From: a virus
Direction: 5' to 3' (one strand)
Virus record (IMG/VR): IMGVR_UViG_3300024339_000062
Coordinates: 1 to 28,723 of that record
Length of the DNA stretch: 28,723 nt
Under the pieces are notes generated by a model. The model was not told where the DNA came from, ran no database searches, and saw only the letters and a list, made by a program, of their open reading frames with translations. This document shows, one piece after another, positions 5,632 to 13,774 of the stretch. Positions within the stretch are counted from its first letter, which is position 1. Every line of letters begins with the position of its first letter. The position numbers were made by a program, and so were the translations under genes.

Positions 5632-7494
5632 ATGAAAAGATCAGAGTATAGAGAAATTTATTTTGCTTTTAACAATTATCTTCAAAAAAGTGAGCAACAA
5701 TTATTAAGAGAAGATTTAATTTATGAAAATTTAATTTTAAATGAAGGTCTTAGAGATCTGGCTGATAAATTTGGTAGAGAAGGAATATTATGGTTGACCT
5801 TAACTTCTTCAATAAATATGTTTGGGTTAAAAGCAACTGCTCAAACTTTTAATGCGTCTGAAGAACAGGTCGAGAGTATTACAGAAAATCCGCCTCCAGG
5901 TGTAGAAAATGCTACAAAAGCAGATAAGTTTGTTATAAGTCAGAGTATGGAAAACATGTCTAAAACAGAAAAATTTGACGAAGTATTGACATTAGATGAC
6001 TTTGATTTTAAGAAAGAAAATATTGAAGATTTTGAAAATGAGTTAGCAGCATCAGATTTTGTTACAACTGGTGATATGCCTGTAGAAAACATGAGCGGAA
6101 TTTTTATCAAAGAAACTTTTAAGTCTAATGATCAAAATAAAAAAATAATACAAGCTATTATTAAAAAAGGAATGGAAATATATGAAAGTGGAAAGTCTAA
6201 TCGAGTATTCTATATTAAAGTTAATAATTTAAAATATGCAATTGCAGTTAACCCAAATATTAGTAATAGTAATAGTACTTCTTTAGTTAGTAAATCTGCA
6301 ACAAATATTACAGAATCTATATTAAAACATACTTTGCCCAACATAACGGCTGGTGATGATGAATCAAAAGAAAAATTTAAGCAATGTCGTTTAACATTTC
6401 ATGATACTCTCAACAACATCATATTTGAAGATTTAATAAAAAATACAAATTCTGCGATTGCAAGTTATTTTGATGCAAATGTTTATAGAAATATTTTTAA
6501 TAGATGCTTTTTTAAAGAAGCTGAAAAAATAAAAAGTGTAAAATTTAGCATTAATGAAGGAGACTTAGCAGGAATAATAACATTAAGATGGATATTTTTT
6601 CAAGATCATTTAGATAGTTTAAAAGCCTTAAATCCTGAGTGGCAACATGTTTCTAAAGAAATGATGTCTGAATTTCTTGTGCACGAACTTGGTCACTTAT
6701 TAAGTGATCAAAGTGGTAGTAACATAATGGCTAAACATGAAATAAGTGAGCTTTATAATGGTATTTCATTAAAAAGGTTTAGAGTTAAAGATGTTAATAG
6801 CTATATAGCACTTCAAAACTTTAATAGATTAGGTGTACTTGATAACTTAGAAGAGTTAGGAGTAAAAAGAGAAGACATAGACACCTATGACGTATCAGAT
6901 TATTTAAGTGAAAAGGCTACTAAAAAACTCACAAAAGTTTCAGTTTATCTTATAAAACAAATGTTAGGTGGCGGAGCAATTGTGAAGGGAGAAGACAATT
7001 ATTTTTACTGGACTTTTGCGGATAAAGATAAAAATAAATACTTGTACTACATGAGTCTTGAAGAAAGAATAGAAAATTTTAAAAACTGGGTTTCTTCTGT
7101 TAGATTGAAAAATCAAAAACATAAAACAATTGAAAAGTTTTTTGATGAATTGTTAGAATATACATCGGATTTGTCAAAAGATTCTGAATTCTTGTCAGAT
7201 ATGAAAGATTTTGCTGAAGATGATAGAGAGGAAAATGACAATAGAAATATTGATAAACTTGTCGACGAGATCAATGGTAAAAGAGCAAGAGATAGTTTTG
7301 ATTATTATTTAAGATACGAAATGAAAATCAAAGGAATAAAGTCTTCTGATCTTAATAGATTTTTAAATCTACTAAATTTTTCAAGATTTGGAAAAGACAG
7401 TGGTAATTTTGAAAAGGGACGTAAATATTTAAATTTTTCTATTGAAAACTTAAAAAAAATGTTTGAAGAGAACTTTAAAGGCCATGATCATTAA
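5632..7494 (+). CDS. Putative HExxH zinc metallopeptidase with capsid-targeting-like leader
   Basis: The 620-residue protein starts MKRSEYREIYFAFNNYLQKS. It has candidate prohead-protease sites at L25-R26-E27 and, better, L36-N37-E38 before Gly39, so the leader is longer than on other genes. A moderately hydrophobic segment follows (ILWLTLTSSINMFGLKATA, about 52-70). A clear zinc-binding signature, EFLVHELGHLLSDQ, sits mid-protein (H351, E352, H355), with the hydrophobic flanks typical of active metallopeptidases. The third ligand was not identified. The C-terminal third is helical and charged. Start choice is supported by AAGGA upstream. The likely role is an internal head protein released into the host, but self-processing in the virion is also possible. 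The gene converges with the minus-strand lysozyme operon, 2 bases apart. Confidence 0.65.
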   Translation: MKRSEYREIYFAFNNYLQKSEQQLLREDLIYENLILNEGLRDLADKFGREGILWLTLTSSINMFGLKATAQTFNASEEQVESITENPPPGVENATKADKFVISQSMENMSKTEKFDEVLTLDDFDFKKENIEDFENELAASDFVTTGDMPVENMSGIFIKETFKSNDQNKKIIQAIIKKGMEIYESGKSNRVFYIKVNNLKYAIAVNPNISNSNSTSLVSKSATNITESILKHTLPNITAGDDESKEKFKQCRLTFHDTLNNIIFEDLIKNTNSAIASYFDANVYRNIFNRCFFKEAEKIKSVKFSINEGDLAGIITLRWIFFQDHLDSLKALNPEWQHVSKEMMSEFLVHELGHLLSDQSGSNIMAKHEISELYNGISLKRFRVKDVNSYIALQNFNRLGVLDNLEELGVKREDIDTYDVSDYLSEKATKKLTKVSVYLIKQMLGGGAIVKGEDNYFYWTFADKDKNKYLYYMSLEERIENFKNWVSSVRLKNQKHKTIEKFFDELLEYTSDLSKDSEFLSDMKDFAEDDREENDNRNIDKLVDEINGKRARDSFDYYLRYEMKIKGIKSSDLNRFLNLLNFSRFGKDSGNFEKGRKYLNFSIENLKKMFEENFKGHDH

Positions 7495-7496
7495 CT

Positions 7497-7703
7497 TTAC
7501 CACTCATATACAAGGCTTGTCTTGATAATCAAGTCATTTGTAAGAATATCTTCTGGAGGTTTTGTGTCGTACATAAAGTTTACAGAATTTTCTATAAAAA
7601 GGTTTAAATTAGTTATCAAAAGTGTTCTTGCGTTTTCTTCTAAGTTAATTCTATAATCTTTTGGATTGTTAAACAAGGGTTGATAATAAAGAGTAAACAG
7701 CAT
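7497..7703 (-). CDS. Hypothetical 68-residue protein
   Basis: Not recognised. The frame lies 11 bases downstream of the lysozyme stop, with a weak AGAAAGA ribosome-binding sequence, and ends 2 bases from the convergent metallopeptidase gene, so it fits tightly as the second gene of a lysozyme operon. The product is short and without membrane segments. It starts MLFTLYYQPLFNNPKDYRIN, with a central amphipathic helix. Confidence 0.45.
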   Translation of the reverse strand: MLFTLYYQPLFNNPKDYRINLEENARTLLITNLNLFIENSVNFMYDTKPPEDILTNDLIIKTSLVYEW

Positions 7704-7714
7704 TAAATTCTTTC

Positions 7715-9094
7715 TTAAGAAAAAAGGTTTTTGTAAATATTTTTTAGTGAGTTATTTTCATTAATACTAGCTTCTAATTCTTCAATTACCCCAAGAAGTA
7801 ATTTATAATTTTCTGTAGCTCTATCTCTATTTTGTCTATAATATGTGGGTGCACCCTTTGGAGAAATTTCTTTTGCTGCAAGTTTTAAGTGTGCTATTGT
7901 TTTTTTAATGTCAGGTTTTTCTTTTATGATTTCTTCACTATAATTTACTAAATGCTTGTTAAAGTCTGTATATACTTTTTGTAGAAAAAATAAGCCAACA
8001 TTATAATTCATGTCAATAATAACAATTATAACATCTAAGTGCATTTTTTCAAAAGCGTTTTTAAAATCACTTTTTGCTTTATTATATGCTTCTTGCACGT
8101 CAAGTTCAAAACATTTTATAGCTTCCTCAAGCGTTAATACTCCTCTGTCATATGCTGCATCAATTCTTGATTTTAAGTGACTTATTTTTTTATCAAGACG
8201 CTTTCTTTCTTTTTTAGGGAAACGATACCTATTAGTTTTTCCGACTTTACTGTTTTTTCTTTCTTCTAATTCATCAATTCTTTCTTCTATACTGGCGACG
8301 TATTTTTTTATTTCTTTTTTAACATTATCTATATATTTTTTGTCCTTTTTCAGCTCTTTAATTTTTGCATCAGAATAACCTAATTTTTTATAAATAATAT
8401 CTTTCCAGTTACCGTCTTTCTTGAGTTTTCCAGCGTTTCCTTTTGTCATGAACTGTGTGCCAAATCCTATTGATACACCACTTCTGTCTTGATAAGGAAA
8501 AGGCTTAAAGTTTTCAAACTCCTTTATTCTTTCAATTGAAATTTCTTTAATTCTGTCGTTTCTTTTGTTTTTAATTGGTTTTGTCAGAGTTTTTTTGGTT
8601 TTTTCTTGTGAATTAATATTTTTGACTGTTGTTTGAGGAGCCACTTTTTGACTTGATTTTGCTTTACTTTGATTAATCATTTGTTCTACAGTCATATTAT
8701 TTTGATGTGCCATCAAGTCTAAAGCTTCTTTTTCTTGTTGCGGCAAATTAGCGTTAAAAAACATACTTGCTGCTAATGAGCTTACAGTTAAACCGCCTAA
8801 TGCTATATTTAGTATTTTTTTCATTTTAGATTTTAACTTAGCTGCATATTCTAAATCTTCTGGTTCAACTTTGTCCTCTATTGTATCAGTGTGAATGACT
8901 TCAGTATCATCATCTTTGTAGGCTGGGTAATCAATAACTGTATCATTATTATCTAAAGAAGCTAAATTGAATTGTGTGTGTGCTCCTCCTTGAGTTTGAT
9001 TAAGACGAGTCTCTTTTAACTTTTGCTTATTAATTTCATCATAAAAATTTTTTATTAAATAGTGATTTTTTTTATTTTCCGTTATAATAATCAT
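7715..9094 (-). CDS. Membrane-anchored GH24-type lysozyme with possible capsid-targeting leader
   Basis: A peptidoglycan-cleaving muramidase of the T4-lysozyme (GH24) type. The 459-residue protein begins MIIITENKKNHYLIKNFYDE with a possible cut at L26-K27-E28. A single membrane helix lies at about 94-113 (ILNIALGGLTVSSLAASMFF), followed by a Lys-rich linker. The catalytic region reads EFENFKPFPYQDRSGVSIGFG: E194 and D203 keep the 9-residue spacing of T4 Glu11/Asp20, while Thr26 appears as Ser208, one residue closer. A Lys/Glu-rich helical insertion of about 60-70 residues precedes the C-terminal helix DVIIVIIDMNYNVG. It is much longer than the T4 enzyme (164 residues). It may be a signal-anchored endolysin or a virion muramidase aiding DNA entry. 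AAGGGA precedes the start. Confidence 0.8.
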   Translation of the reverse strand: MIIITENKKNHYLIKNFYDEINKQKLKETRLNQTQGGAHTQFNLASLDNNDTVIDYPAYKDDDTEVIHTDTIEDKVEPEDLEYAAKLKSKMKKILNIALGGLTVSSLAASMFFNANLPQQEKEALDLMAHQNNMTVEQMINQSKAKSSQKVAPQTTVKNINSQEKTKKTLTKPIKNKRNDRIKEISIERIKEFENFKPFPYQDRSGVSIGFGTQFMTKGNAGKLKKDGNWKDIIYKKLGYSDAKIKELKKDKKYIDNVKKEIKKYVASIEERIDELEERKNSKVGKTNRYRFPKKERKRLDKKISHLKSRIDAAYDRGVLTLEEAIKCFELDVQEAYNKAKSDFKNAFEKMHLDVIIVIIDMNYNVGLFFLQKVYTDFNKHLVNYSEEIIKEKPDIKKTIAHLKLAAKEISPKGAPTYYRQNRDRATENYKLLLGVIEELEASINENNSLKNIYKNLFS

Positions 9095-9128
9095 AAAATT
9101 CCCTTATCAGTAAAATATAATTATAATT

Positions 9129-9434
9129 ATGCGAGACAAAATGAACAAAGACAGTTTGTATATGATACAGTCAGATGTAACAGGAATGATAAAAATAGGT
9201 AGATCTAAAAATCCACAAAAAAGATTAAAACAGCTTCAAACTGGTAATCCAAATAAGCTTAAAATAATTGCTGAGTTTAAAGGAGAAGGATGGAAAGAAA
9301 AAATTGTCCATGAAAGACTTAGAAAATATAGATTAGAAGGCGAATGGTTTAGCTATGACTGTGTGGGTAGTATACCTGATACTTTGTATGAACAAATATC
9401 TTTTGGATCTTTTGATGGCTGGTGGGATAATTAG
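9129..9434 (+). CDS. T5orf172/MUG113-type GIY-YIG domain protein
   Basis: The 101-residue protein is essentially one domain. It reads SLYMIQSDVTGMIKIGRSKN, then PQKRLKQLQTGNPNKLKI, and later VHERLRKYRLEGEWF. This order is characteristic of the T5orf172/MUG113 branch of the GIY-YIG nuclease superfamily: degenerate YMI and IKIGRS strands, an R-x-x-x-L-Q-T-G-N helix, an H-x-x-[LF] helix and a final EGEWF. Standalone copies are frequent in phages and may nick DNA or be selfish endonucleases. The annotated ATG has no clear ribosome-binding site; the in-frame ATG at 9141 is an alternative. It is divergent from the lysozyme gene with only 34 bases between. Confidence 0.8.
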   Translation: MRDKMNKDSLYMIQSDVTGMIKIGRSKNPQKRLKQLQTGNPNKLKIIAEFKGEGWKEKIVHERLRKYRLEGEWFSYDCVGSIPDTLYEQISFGSFDGWWDN

Positions 9435-9464
9435 TATAGTTATTTAAATAAAAAAGGAAAAATA

Positions 9465-11186
9465 ATGTCAAACTTACTTAGACTTTACGTTAAAAACTTG
9501 CTAAGCGAAGCAGGTCACGAAAGAGCAAGAGAGTCATCGTCACTATCAGGCTTGTCAGAAGATATTCATGAGCCTATTATAGTTACAATTCTTGACGACA
9601 AAGCAGCTGATTTTAATGAAGATTTAACAAAGTTTCCAGTAGAAAAAAGCTTTATTTGCTTTGCAGAGTCTGGTTTTAAAACTAATGTTATAAAAAGTCT
9701 TGAAAAAAAATGGGATGAACGATATGAATCTGATAGGAATGATCCATTATCGATTTTTTCTGCTTATGAAGACTCTAAAACCATTGAAAATGTTGATATA
9801 GGGTTGCAAGAACCAATTGAAGTAGTATATGTTATGTTTACAGATATTACTGGTGTAGATGTTAAAGCTTTAGGAAATCAAGACGACAAAGGCAACCCAA
9901 CAAAAAGAAAGAGTCAGTTTGATGAATATCAAAAAACAGATGATTTTGATGATTTTGATGATAAAAAAACGTATAGAAGTCAAAAAAGAAAGTTAGGAAA
10001 ACAATTTAGATTTAGTAGGGAAAACTATGGCTCTTCCTACATGCATACAAGTGCAATAGTAAAGCAGCAATTGAGCTTAGCACTTAGAGACTTAGGTCTT
10101 GTAAGAGTTGTAAAAGACATACCTGCCATCTTTAACGAAGAATATATTGAAAAAAGCTTTACAAAAATATTTAATGATAATGGTTGGAGAAGAACACTCG
10201 CACAAATGGGATATACACCAGGAAGATCAGAAAGTGAAACAAAAAAGCTTTCAAAAGTCTATGGTATAGATAAAGATTCTGTTGCTTCTTCTTTTGACGA
10301 GGTTTTGATGGGTGCTTCATCACTTAATTCAAAAAATGATCTCGTAGATTCTATTGAAAATGGATTTGCTGCAAGTGCTGAAAAATTTATACCAAGTATA
10401 TTTGAACTTTTTAAAATGTTTAGAGAAAATCCTGACGGTGTTGTTTGGTCTTTCGGCGCTTGGTTAAAAAGCTGGGAGAAAACTGGTCAATCGCAAGGAT
10501 CAGAAGATATTTATAAAATACTTAATGATGCTGTAGTTACTTCTTCAACAGAAGAAAAATATAATCATAAGGGTAAAGAAAAAACACGAATAATATACAA
10601 CACTGGTGAGTTAGACGACTCTCTACTGGAAATAGCTAAAGTTAAGTTATTGAAGATGTTTGCTGATCGATATATTAGTTGGCTTAGTAAACAGTCAGAC
10701 TATGTTAGAAGAAAAGACGCTGAGCTTAAGCTTAACCCAAATGAAAAACAAAACTATTCACGAGATAGAATTAAAATGGCTAAGTCGTCTTTTGTTGATT
10801 TCGAAGACAATAATAATACTATTGAAACAGATAGTGCAGGATTTCCAACAAACTTAACAGACCAGCAAAAAGCTTTATTTTTCTCTACAATTGATCAAGA
10901 CTTTAGATTTAAAATAGCAACTTTACCTCATATAAAAAAGCAAGATAATCCAATGGGTTATGCTCCAACTCCTGAAGGTTTAACGCCAGCTGAAGCTAGG
11001 GTTTGGCGATCAACTCAAGATGCAATTACTTCAAAGTATAATACTGATCTCGCAAATAAAGCTCGTAAAAAAGAAGGACTTCCAGCTCTTCCTCAAAGTT
11101 CTGTTGTTACAAGAGTTACTAATCCTATGGATAGAGCAAGAGCAGCAAGAGCAGCTAGTAAAGCAAGAAGTAAAAAAAATAAATGA
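9465..11186 (+). CDS. Unknown large protein with capsid-targeting-like leader
   Basis: Function not recognised. The 573-residue product begins MSNLLRLYVKNLLSEAGHER. L13-S14-E15 followed by Ala-Gly is the best match in the window to a T4 gp21-type cleavage site. It is charged and mostly helical, with a short acidic tandem (DDFDDFDDKK, about 163-172) and an Ala/Arg/Lys-rich C-terminus (RARAARAASKARSKKNK) that could bind DNA. No membrane segment or familiar catalytic motif was seen. The start has a good AAAGGA ribosome-binding site. It overlaps the next gene by 4 bases (ATGA), so the two are probably translated together. The basic tail and leader suit a DNA-associated internal head protein. Confidence 0.75.
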   Translation: MSNLLRLYVKNLLSEAGHERARESSSLSGLSEDIHEPIIVTILDDKAADFNEDLTKFPVEKSFICFAESGFKTNVIKSLEKKWDERYESDRNDPLSIFSAYEDSKTIENVDIGLQEPIEVVYVMFTDITGVDVKALGNQDDKGNPTKRKSQFDEYQKTDDFDDFDDKKTYRSQKRKLGKQFRFSRENYGSSYMHTSAIVKQQLSLALRDLGLVRVVKDIPAIFNEEYIEKSFTKIFNDNGWRRTLAQMGYTPGRSESETKKLSKVYGIDKDSVASSFDEVLMGASSLNSKNDLVDSIENGFAASAEKFIPSIFELFKMFRENPDGVVWSFGAWLKSWEKTGQSQGSEDIYKILNDAVVTSSTEEKYNHKGKEKTRIIYNTGELDDSLLEIAKVKLLKMFADRYISWLSKQSDYVRRKDAELKLNPNEKQNYSRDRIKMAKSSFVDFEDNNNTIETDSAGFPTNLTDQQKALFFSTIDQDFRFKIATLPHIKKQDNPMGYAPTPEGLTPAEARVWRSTQDAITSKYNTDLANKARKKEGLPALPQSSVVTRVTNPMDRARAARAASKARSKKNK

Positions 11187-12085
11187 AAAAAACAAAAACA
11201 ACAAAATTTTTGTTAAAGTCTTGGAACAAATATCTTTTAAACGAATCTATTAAATTAGATCAACATTACGAAGACAGAGAAGACTATGAAGATTCAGGTT
11301 TTCAAATAGAAGACGAAGAAAACTTTTTAGATATTGCTGCTTCTGATCGGAAAGAGACTGGTTTGCATGGCGGATATGACGAAGAAAAAACAAAAAGACT
11401 CTCATCTTTTGATTCTTCAGGAATAAATGTAGGAATTAAAAGTATTATAGATAGATTAGAAAGTAAAGTTATAAATTCTCGTACAAAAACAGGAGATGAA
11501 AACATAAAAGGTAGGATATACCTTTATGAAAATGAATTTGAAGGTTTTATTAAGTATAATTTTGACGATTTGTTGCCTGAAGGTCGAGTTAATAGTACAT
11601 TAGAATTTGAATCTACACCTAAAGATTGGGTAATGGGTTATGGCTTAGGTGCTTATAGACACATGCTTACACACAAGTCAACAAAAGGTGTAAGCGCATT
11701 AATTTTTGAAATTATGTTGGAGTTTGTATCTATAATAAGAGGTAAAAGTTTAGTTTCTGATCGTTACTCTATAACACCACAAGCACAAAAAAAATGGCAT
11801 GTATATGCAAATAGAAATGATGTAGATTTAATACAATTAGATATGATGCCTGATGAGGCTGAGTCTTATAATTTAGAACAACTTACTCCTGAAGCTCCTG
11901 AAGATGATATTTCTCAGAAATTTAGTTTAGATTACTTTGGAGAAGATTGGACAAACTCAGTTTTTTCTAAAGCTTTCAAGAAAACAAACATGGATGTAAT
12001 AAAATATTTAATTGATTCACCGTATATTGAATTAGTATTTTCTATAAACAATGAATCAGACTTGACTTCAAAAATAAGCTTATAG
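11183..12085 (+). CDS. Phage protein with acyltransferase-like conserved block and capsid-targeting-like leader
   Basis: The 300-residue protein starts MKKTKTTKFLLKSWNKYLLN, with site L19-N20-E21 before Ser22. An acidic linker follows, then a block at about 148-220 that resembles a domain I recall from many phage proteins. That block has a G-x-G loop (MGYGLGAY), a helix (SALIFEIMLEFVS), G-K-S-L-V-S-D-R, then ITPQAQKKW and YANRNDVDLIQLD. The order S-D-R, S/T-x-x-A-x-x-x-W, R-x-D-V, Q-L-D is distinctive and looks like a divergent GNAT-type acyltransferase fold. That assignment is recalled similarity, not a search. Start overlaps the preceding stop (ATGA). Its 3' end overlaps the convergent minus-strand gene by 6 bases. 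Confidence 0.55.
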   Translation: MKKTKTTKFLLKSWNKYLLNESIKLDQHYEDREDYEDSGFQIEDEENFLDIAASDRKETGLHGGYDEEKTKRLSSFDSSGINVGIKSIIDRLESKVINSRTKTGDENIKGRIYLYENEFEGFIKYNFDDLLPEGRVNSTLEFESTPKDWVMGYGLGAYRHMLTHKSTKGVSALIFEIMLEFVSIIRGKSLVSDRYSITPQAQKKWHVYANRNDVDLIQLDMMPDEAESYNLEQLTPEAPEDDISQKFSLDYFGEDWTNSVFSKAFKKTNMDVIKYLIDSPYIELVFSINNESDLTSKISL

Positions 12086-12568
12086 CTTTTTATTTCTATC
12101 AGTTTCAGGAAGCCATTCTTCTACGTGTCTATTAAGAACAACATCGTCTTCACTTTTAGACTTAATAATATTGTCACCTTTGAACATTGAAAGTTTGTTT
12201 ATAACTGCGTTTTGCAATTCAAATATTTGCTCTCTTAATAATTGCATTTGAATTTGTGAATCACGTAAACGTGCTATTAGTGCAGCTCGATCCGAATTAG
12301 CGATTGCAAGTTTGTCTTTAAGTTCTTCGACTTCACTGGGGTCACGTCCACTTGCTATGGCAAGCATTGAAGAAATACTTCCTGTAAGCATACCGATAAT
12401 TCCAATAAGAATATCACGGTTTTCTTCAACTATTTTTGTTGTTGACAAAAAATAAATAAGTTCACAGATAAGTGCCATGAAAACAACAGAAGCCCACCAC
12501 CCTCTTTTTGCTTTGTCAGTCTTTGTGAACTGTTTTTTGGTTATTTCTTCTTTATTTTGATCAGACAT
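12080..12568 (-). CDS. Two-helix membrane protein with C-terminal coiled coil
   Basis: The 162-residue protein has a basic N-terminus, membrane helices at about 24-42 (WWASVVFMALICELIYFLS) and 53-73 (ILIGIIGMLTGSISSMLAIAS), then a long coiled coil at about 78-125 and a charged tail. Both ends are predicted cytoplasmic. A strong ribosome-binding site (CAGGAG) precedes the ATG. It is the last gene of a minus-strand operon, 47 bases after the membrane cyclase. Size and layout could suit a holin, while the operon position also allows a role as partner or effector of the cyclase. No cyclic-nucleotide-binding motif was seen, so the effector idea is only contextual. Confidence 0.7.
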   Translation of the reverse strand: MSDQNKEEITKKQFTKTDKAKRGWWASVVFMALICELIYFLSTTKIVEENRDILIGIIGMLTGSISSMLAIASGRDPSEVEELKDKLAIANSDRAALIARLRDSQIQMQLLREQIFELQNAVINKLSMFKGDNIIKSKSEDDVVLNRHVEEWLPETDRNKKL

Positions 12569-12615
12569 ATATTGACTCCTGCTTTAATCTGTTTTAATCT
12601 TTTCTTAATTTTAAT

Positions 12616-13488
12616 TTAACTATTAATTATTTTTTGAAAAGCATAAACAGCATACAAAACAATCGTATTTATCCACTCAAAAGGCTCGAGCCACCAATAG
12701 TCAATGGCCCAAAAGCGCTTATTTTTGCTAGAAGACAATAAAGGCCAAAACAAGAAAAGAAAGTATAACAATTCGATTAATACCAGTCTATAAATAAAAT
12801 AAAAGAATATTTCTTTCCAACGCTTGTGACGAAGTCTTATTTTTACTTTTCTTTTCCCACCAATTCTTTTGGCTTTTTCTCCGTCTTTTGGCGGCTGTAA
12901 TTGTATTTCATGCAAACCCAGCGCGTATATTTGTGCTGGTTCTTTTACTCCTTTAAATCTATACAACCCTACAAATACTGAAAGTGCTCTTTTTGGAATA
13001 TATCTATTTTTGTTTTTCCTTGCTTTAAAAACTTTAAAAGCATTGTGGCTTAATAGTATCTGTTCTTCTCCACAAATAGACATTGTTCTTGCAGCAATAT
13101 TTTTCCCTATACCTTCTAAATTTATTCTTTTTCCACCACCTCTTACGAGTTTATCATCTGATTTTACAAGTATCATTTTATCCCAGTGAATGCCGATTCT
13201 ACTTCTAAAAGGAAATTTTTTTGTTCGTAAGAACTTTTTATATTCAAAAGCGAAAGCAATAGAATCCTGTATTGATCCAAAATACATTAGGTGACCATCA
13301 CTATTGTCAACCCACTGGCCGTTAAATCTGGTAATAAGATTCATAACAAGTTTATCGTGAATAGCAAACCACTGCGCTGCAGCTTTAGCGCCATTTCTTT
13401 GAACAAATTTAGTGCTACCAATAATATCAGTTAAAACGATTGCGACATAAGATTCTGTCATATGCTCTGGTAGTTTTGTCGTATTCAT
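12616..13488 (-). CDS. Membrane-anchored class III nucleotidyl cyclase
   Basis: A class III cyclase domain fills residues 14-200. It begins VAIVLTDIIGSTKF (first metal Asp D21), then NSDGHLMYF (second metal Asp D64), and later EGIGKNIAARTMSICGEEQI, where N130 and R134 match the transition-state Asn/Arg. The purine-reading Lys usual just before the second Asp is replaced by Asp61, and the usual base-reading position before GKNIAAR is also changed. Product identity (cAMP, cGMP or a pyrimidine cyclic nucleotide) is therefore open. Two C-terminal membrane helices follow (about 227-250 and 268-286), unlike soluble PycC enzymes. It begins 5 bases after the Cys-rich gene and precedes a membrane coiled-coil gene. 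The catalytic set looks intact. Confidence 0.85.
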   Translation of the reverse strand: MNTTKLPEHMTESYVAIVLTDIIGSTKFVQRNGAKAAAQWFAIHDKLVMNLITRFNGQWVDNSDGHLMYFGSIQDSIAFAFEYKKFLRTKKFPFRSRIGIHWDKMILVKSDDKLVRGGGKRINLEGIGKNIAARTMSICGEEQILLSHNAFKVFKARKNKNRYIPKRALSVFVGLYRFKGVKEPAQIYALGLHEIQLQPPKDGEKAKRIGGKRKVKIRLRHKRWKEIFFYFIYRLVLIELLYFLFLFWPLLSSSKNKRFWAIDYWWLEPFEWINTIVLYAVYAFQKIINS

Positions 13489-13493
13489 TTTAA

Positions 13494-13703
13494 TTACTCT
13501 TCTTTCAATTTACATTTACAATCGTTAATTAACTCTATACATTTATAGCAAAAGCAACTTACGTCTGGCCATTTGCAATTTTTAGCTTTAATATTGCATG
13601 GACAATAGTACTCGTCATTACAAAGACAATTATGGTTTTCTTTGCTACACAAAGAACAAATTTCCTGATTGGATAAATCTATATTTTTAAAATCAAATTC
13701 CAT
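13494..13703 (-). CDS. Cys-rich mini-protein
   Basis: Family not recognised. Of 69 residues, 12 are Cys, arranged mainly as CxxC and CxC pairs (ICSLC, CLC, YYCPC, CFCYKC, CKC). This density implies metal binding (zinc or iron-sulfur) if cytoplasmic, since no signal peptide is present. A good AAAGGAC ribosome-binding site lies before the ATG. It leads the operon containing the membrane cyclase, with 5 bases between the genes, so co-expression is very likely. It could sense or regulate the cyclase, but that is inference from position. Confidence 0.7.
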   Translation of the reverse strand: MEFDFKNIDLSNQEICSLCSKENHNCLCNDEYYCPCNIKAKNCKWPDVSCFCYKCIELINDCKCKLKEE

Positions 13704-13749
13704 TTTATTAGTCCTTTTAGTCCTTACATAGATAATTATTTTTAAAATA

Positions 13750-13757
13750 TATAAACA
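13750..13757 (+). promoter_or_regulatory. TATAAACA box in the divergent intergenic region
   Basis: Lies 17 bases before the ATG of the holin-like gene, in the 71-base gap between divergent operons. It resembles the T4 late-promoter consensus. The match is weak given the AT-rich background. Confidence 0.25.
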
Positions 13758-13774
13758 TAAGAAAGTATTAAAAA

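Noticed and set aside
12869-13189. Plus-strand frame of 106 codons opposite the cyclase gene
   Set aside because: Antisense to the conserved cyclase domain, with atypical composition; a shadow.
12080-13703. A complete Pycsar defence system
   Set aside because: The cyclase fits in part, but no cyclic-nucleotide-binding effector was seen and the cyclase is membrane-anchored, so only a parallel is claimed.
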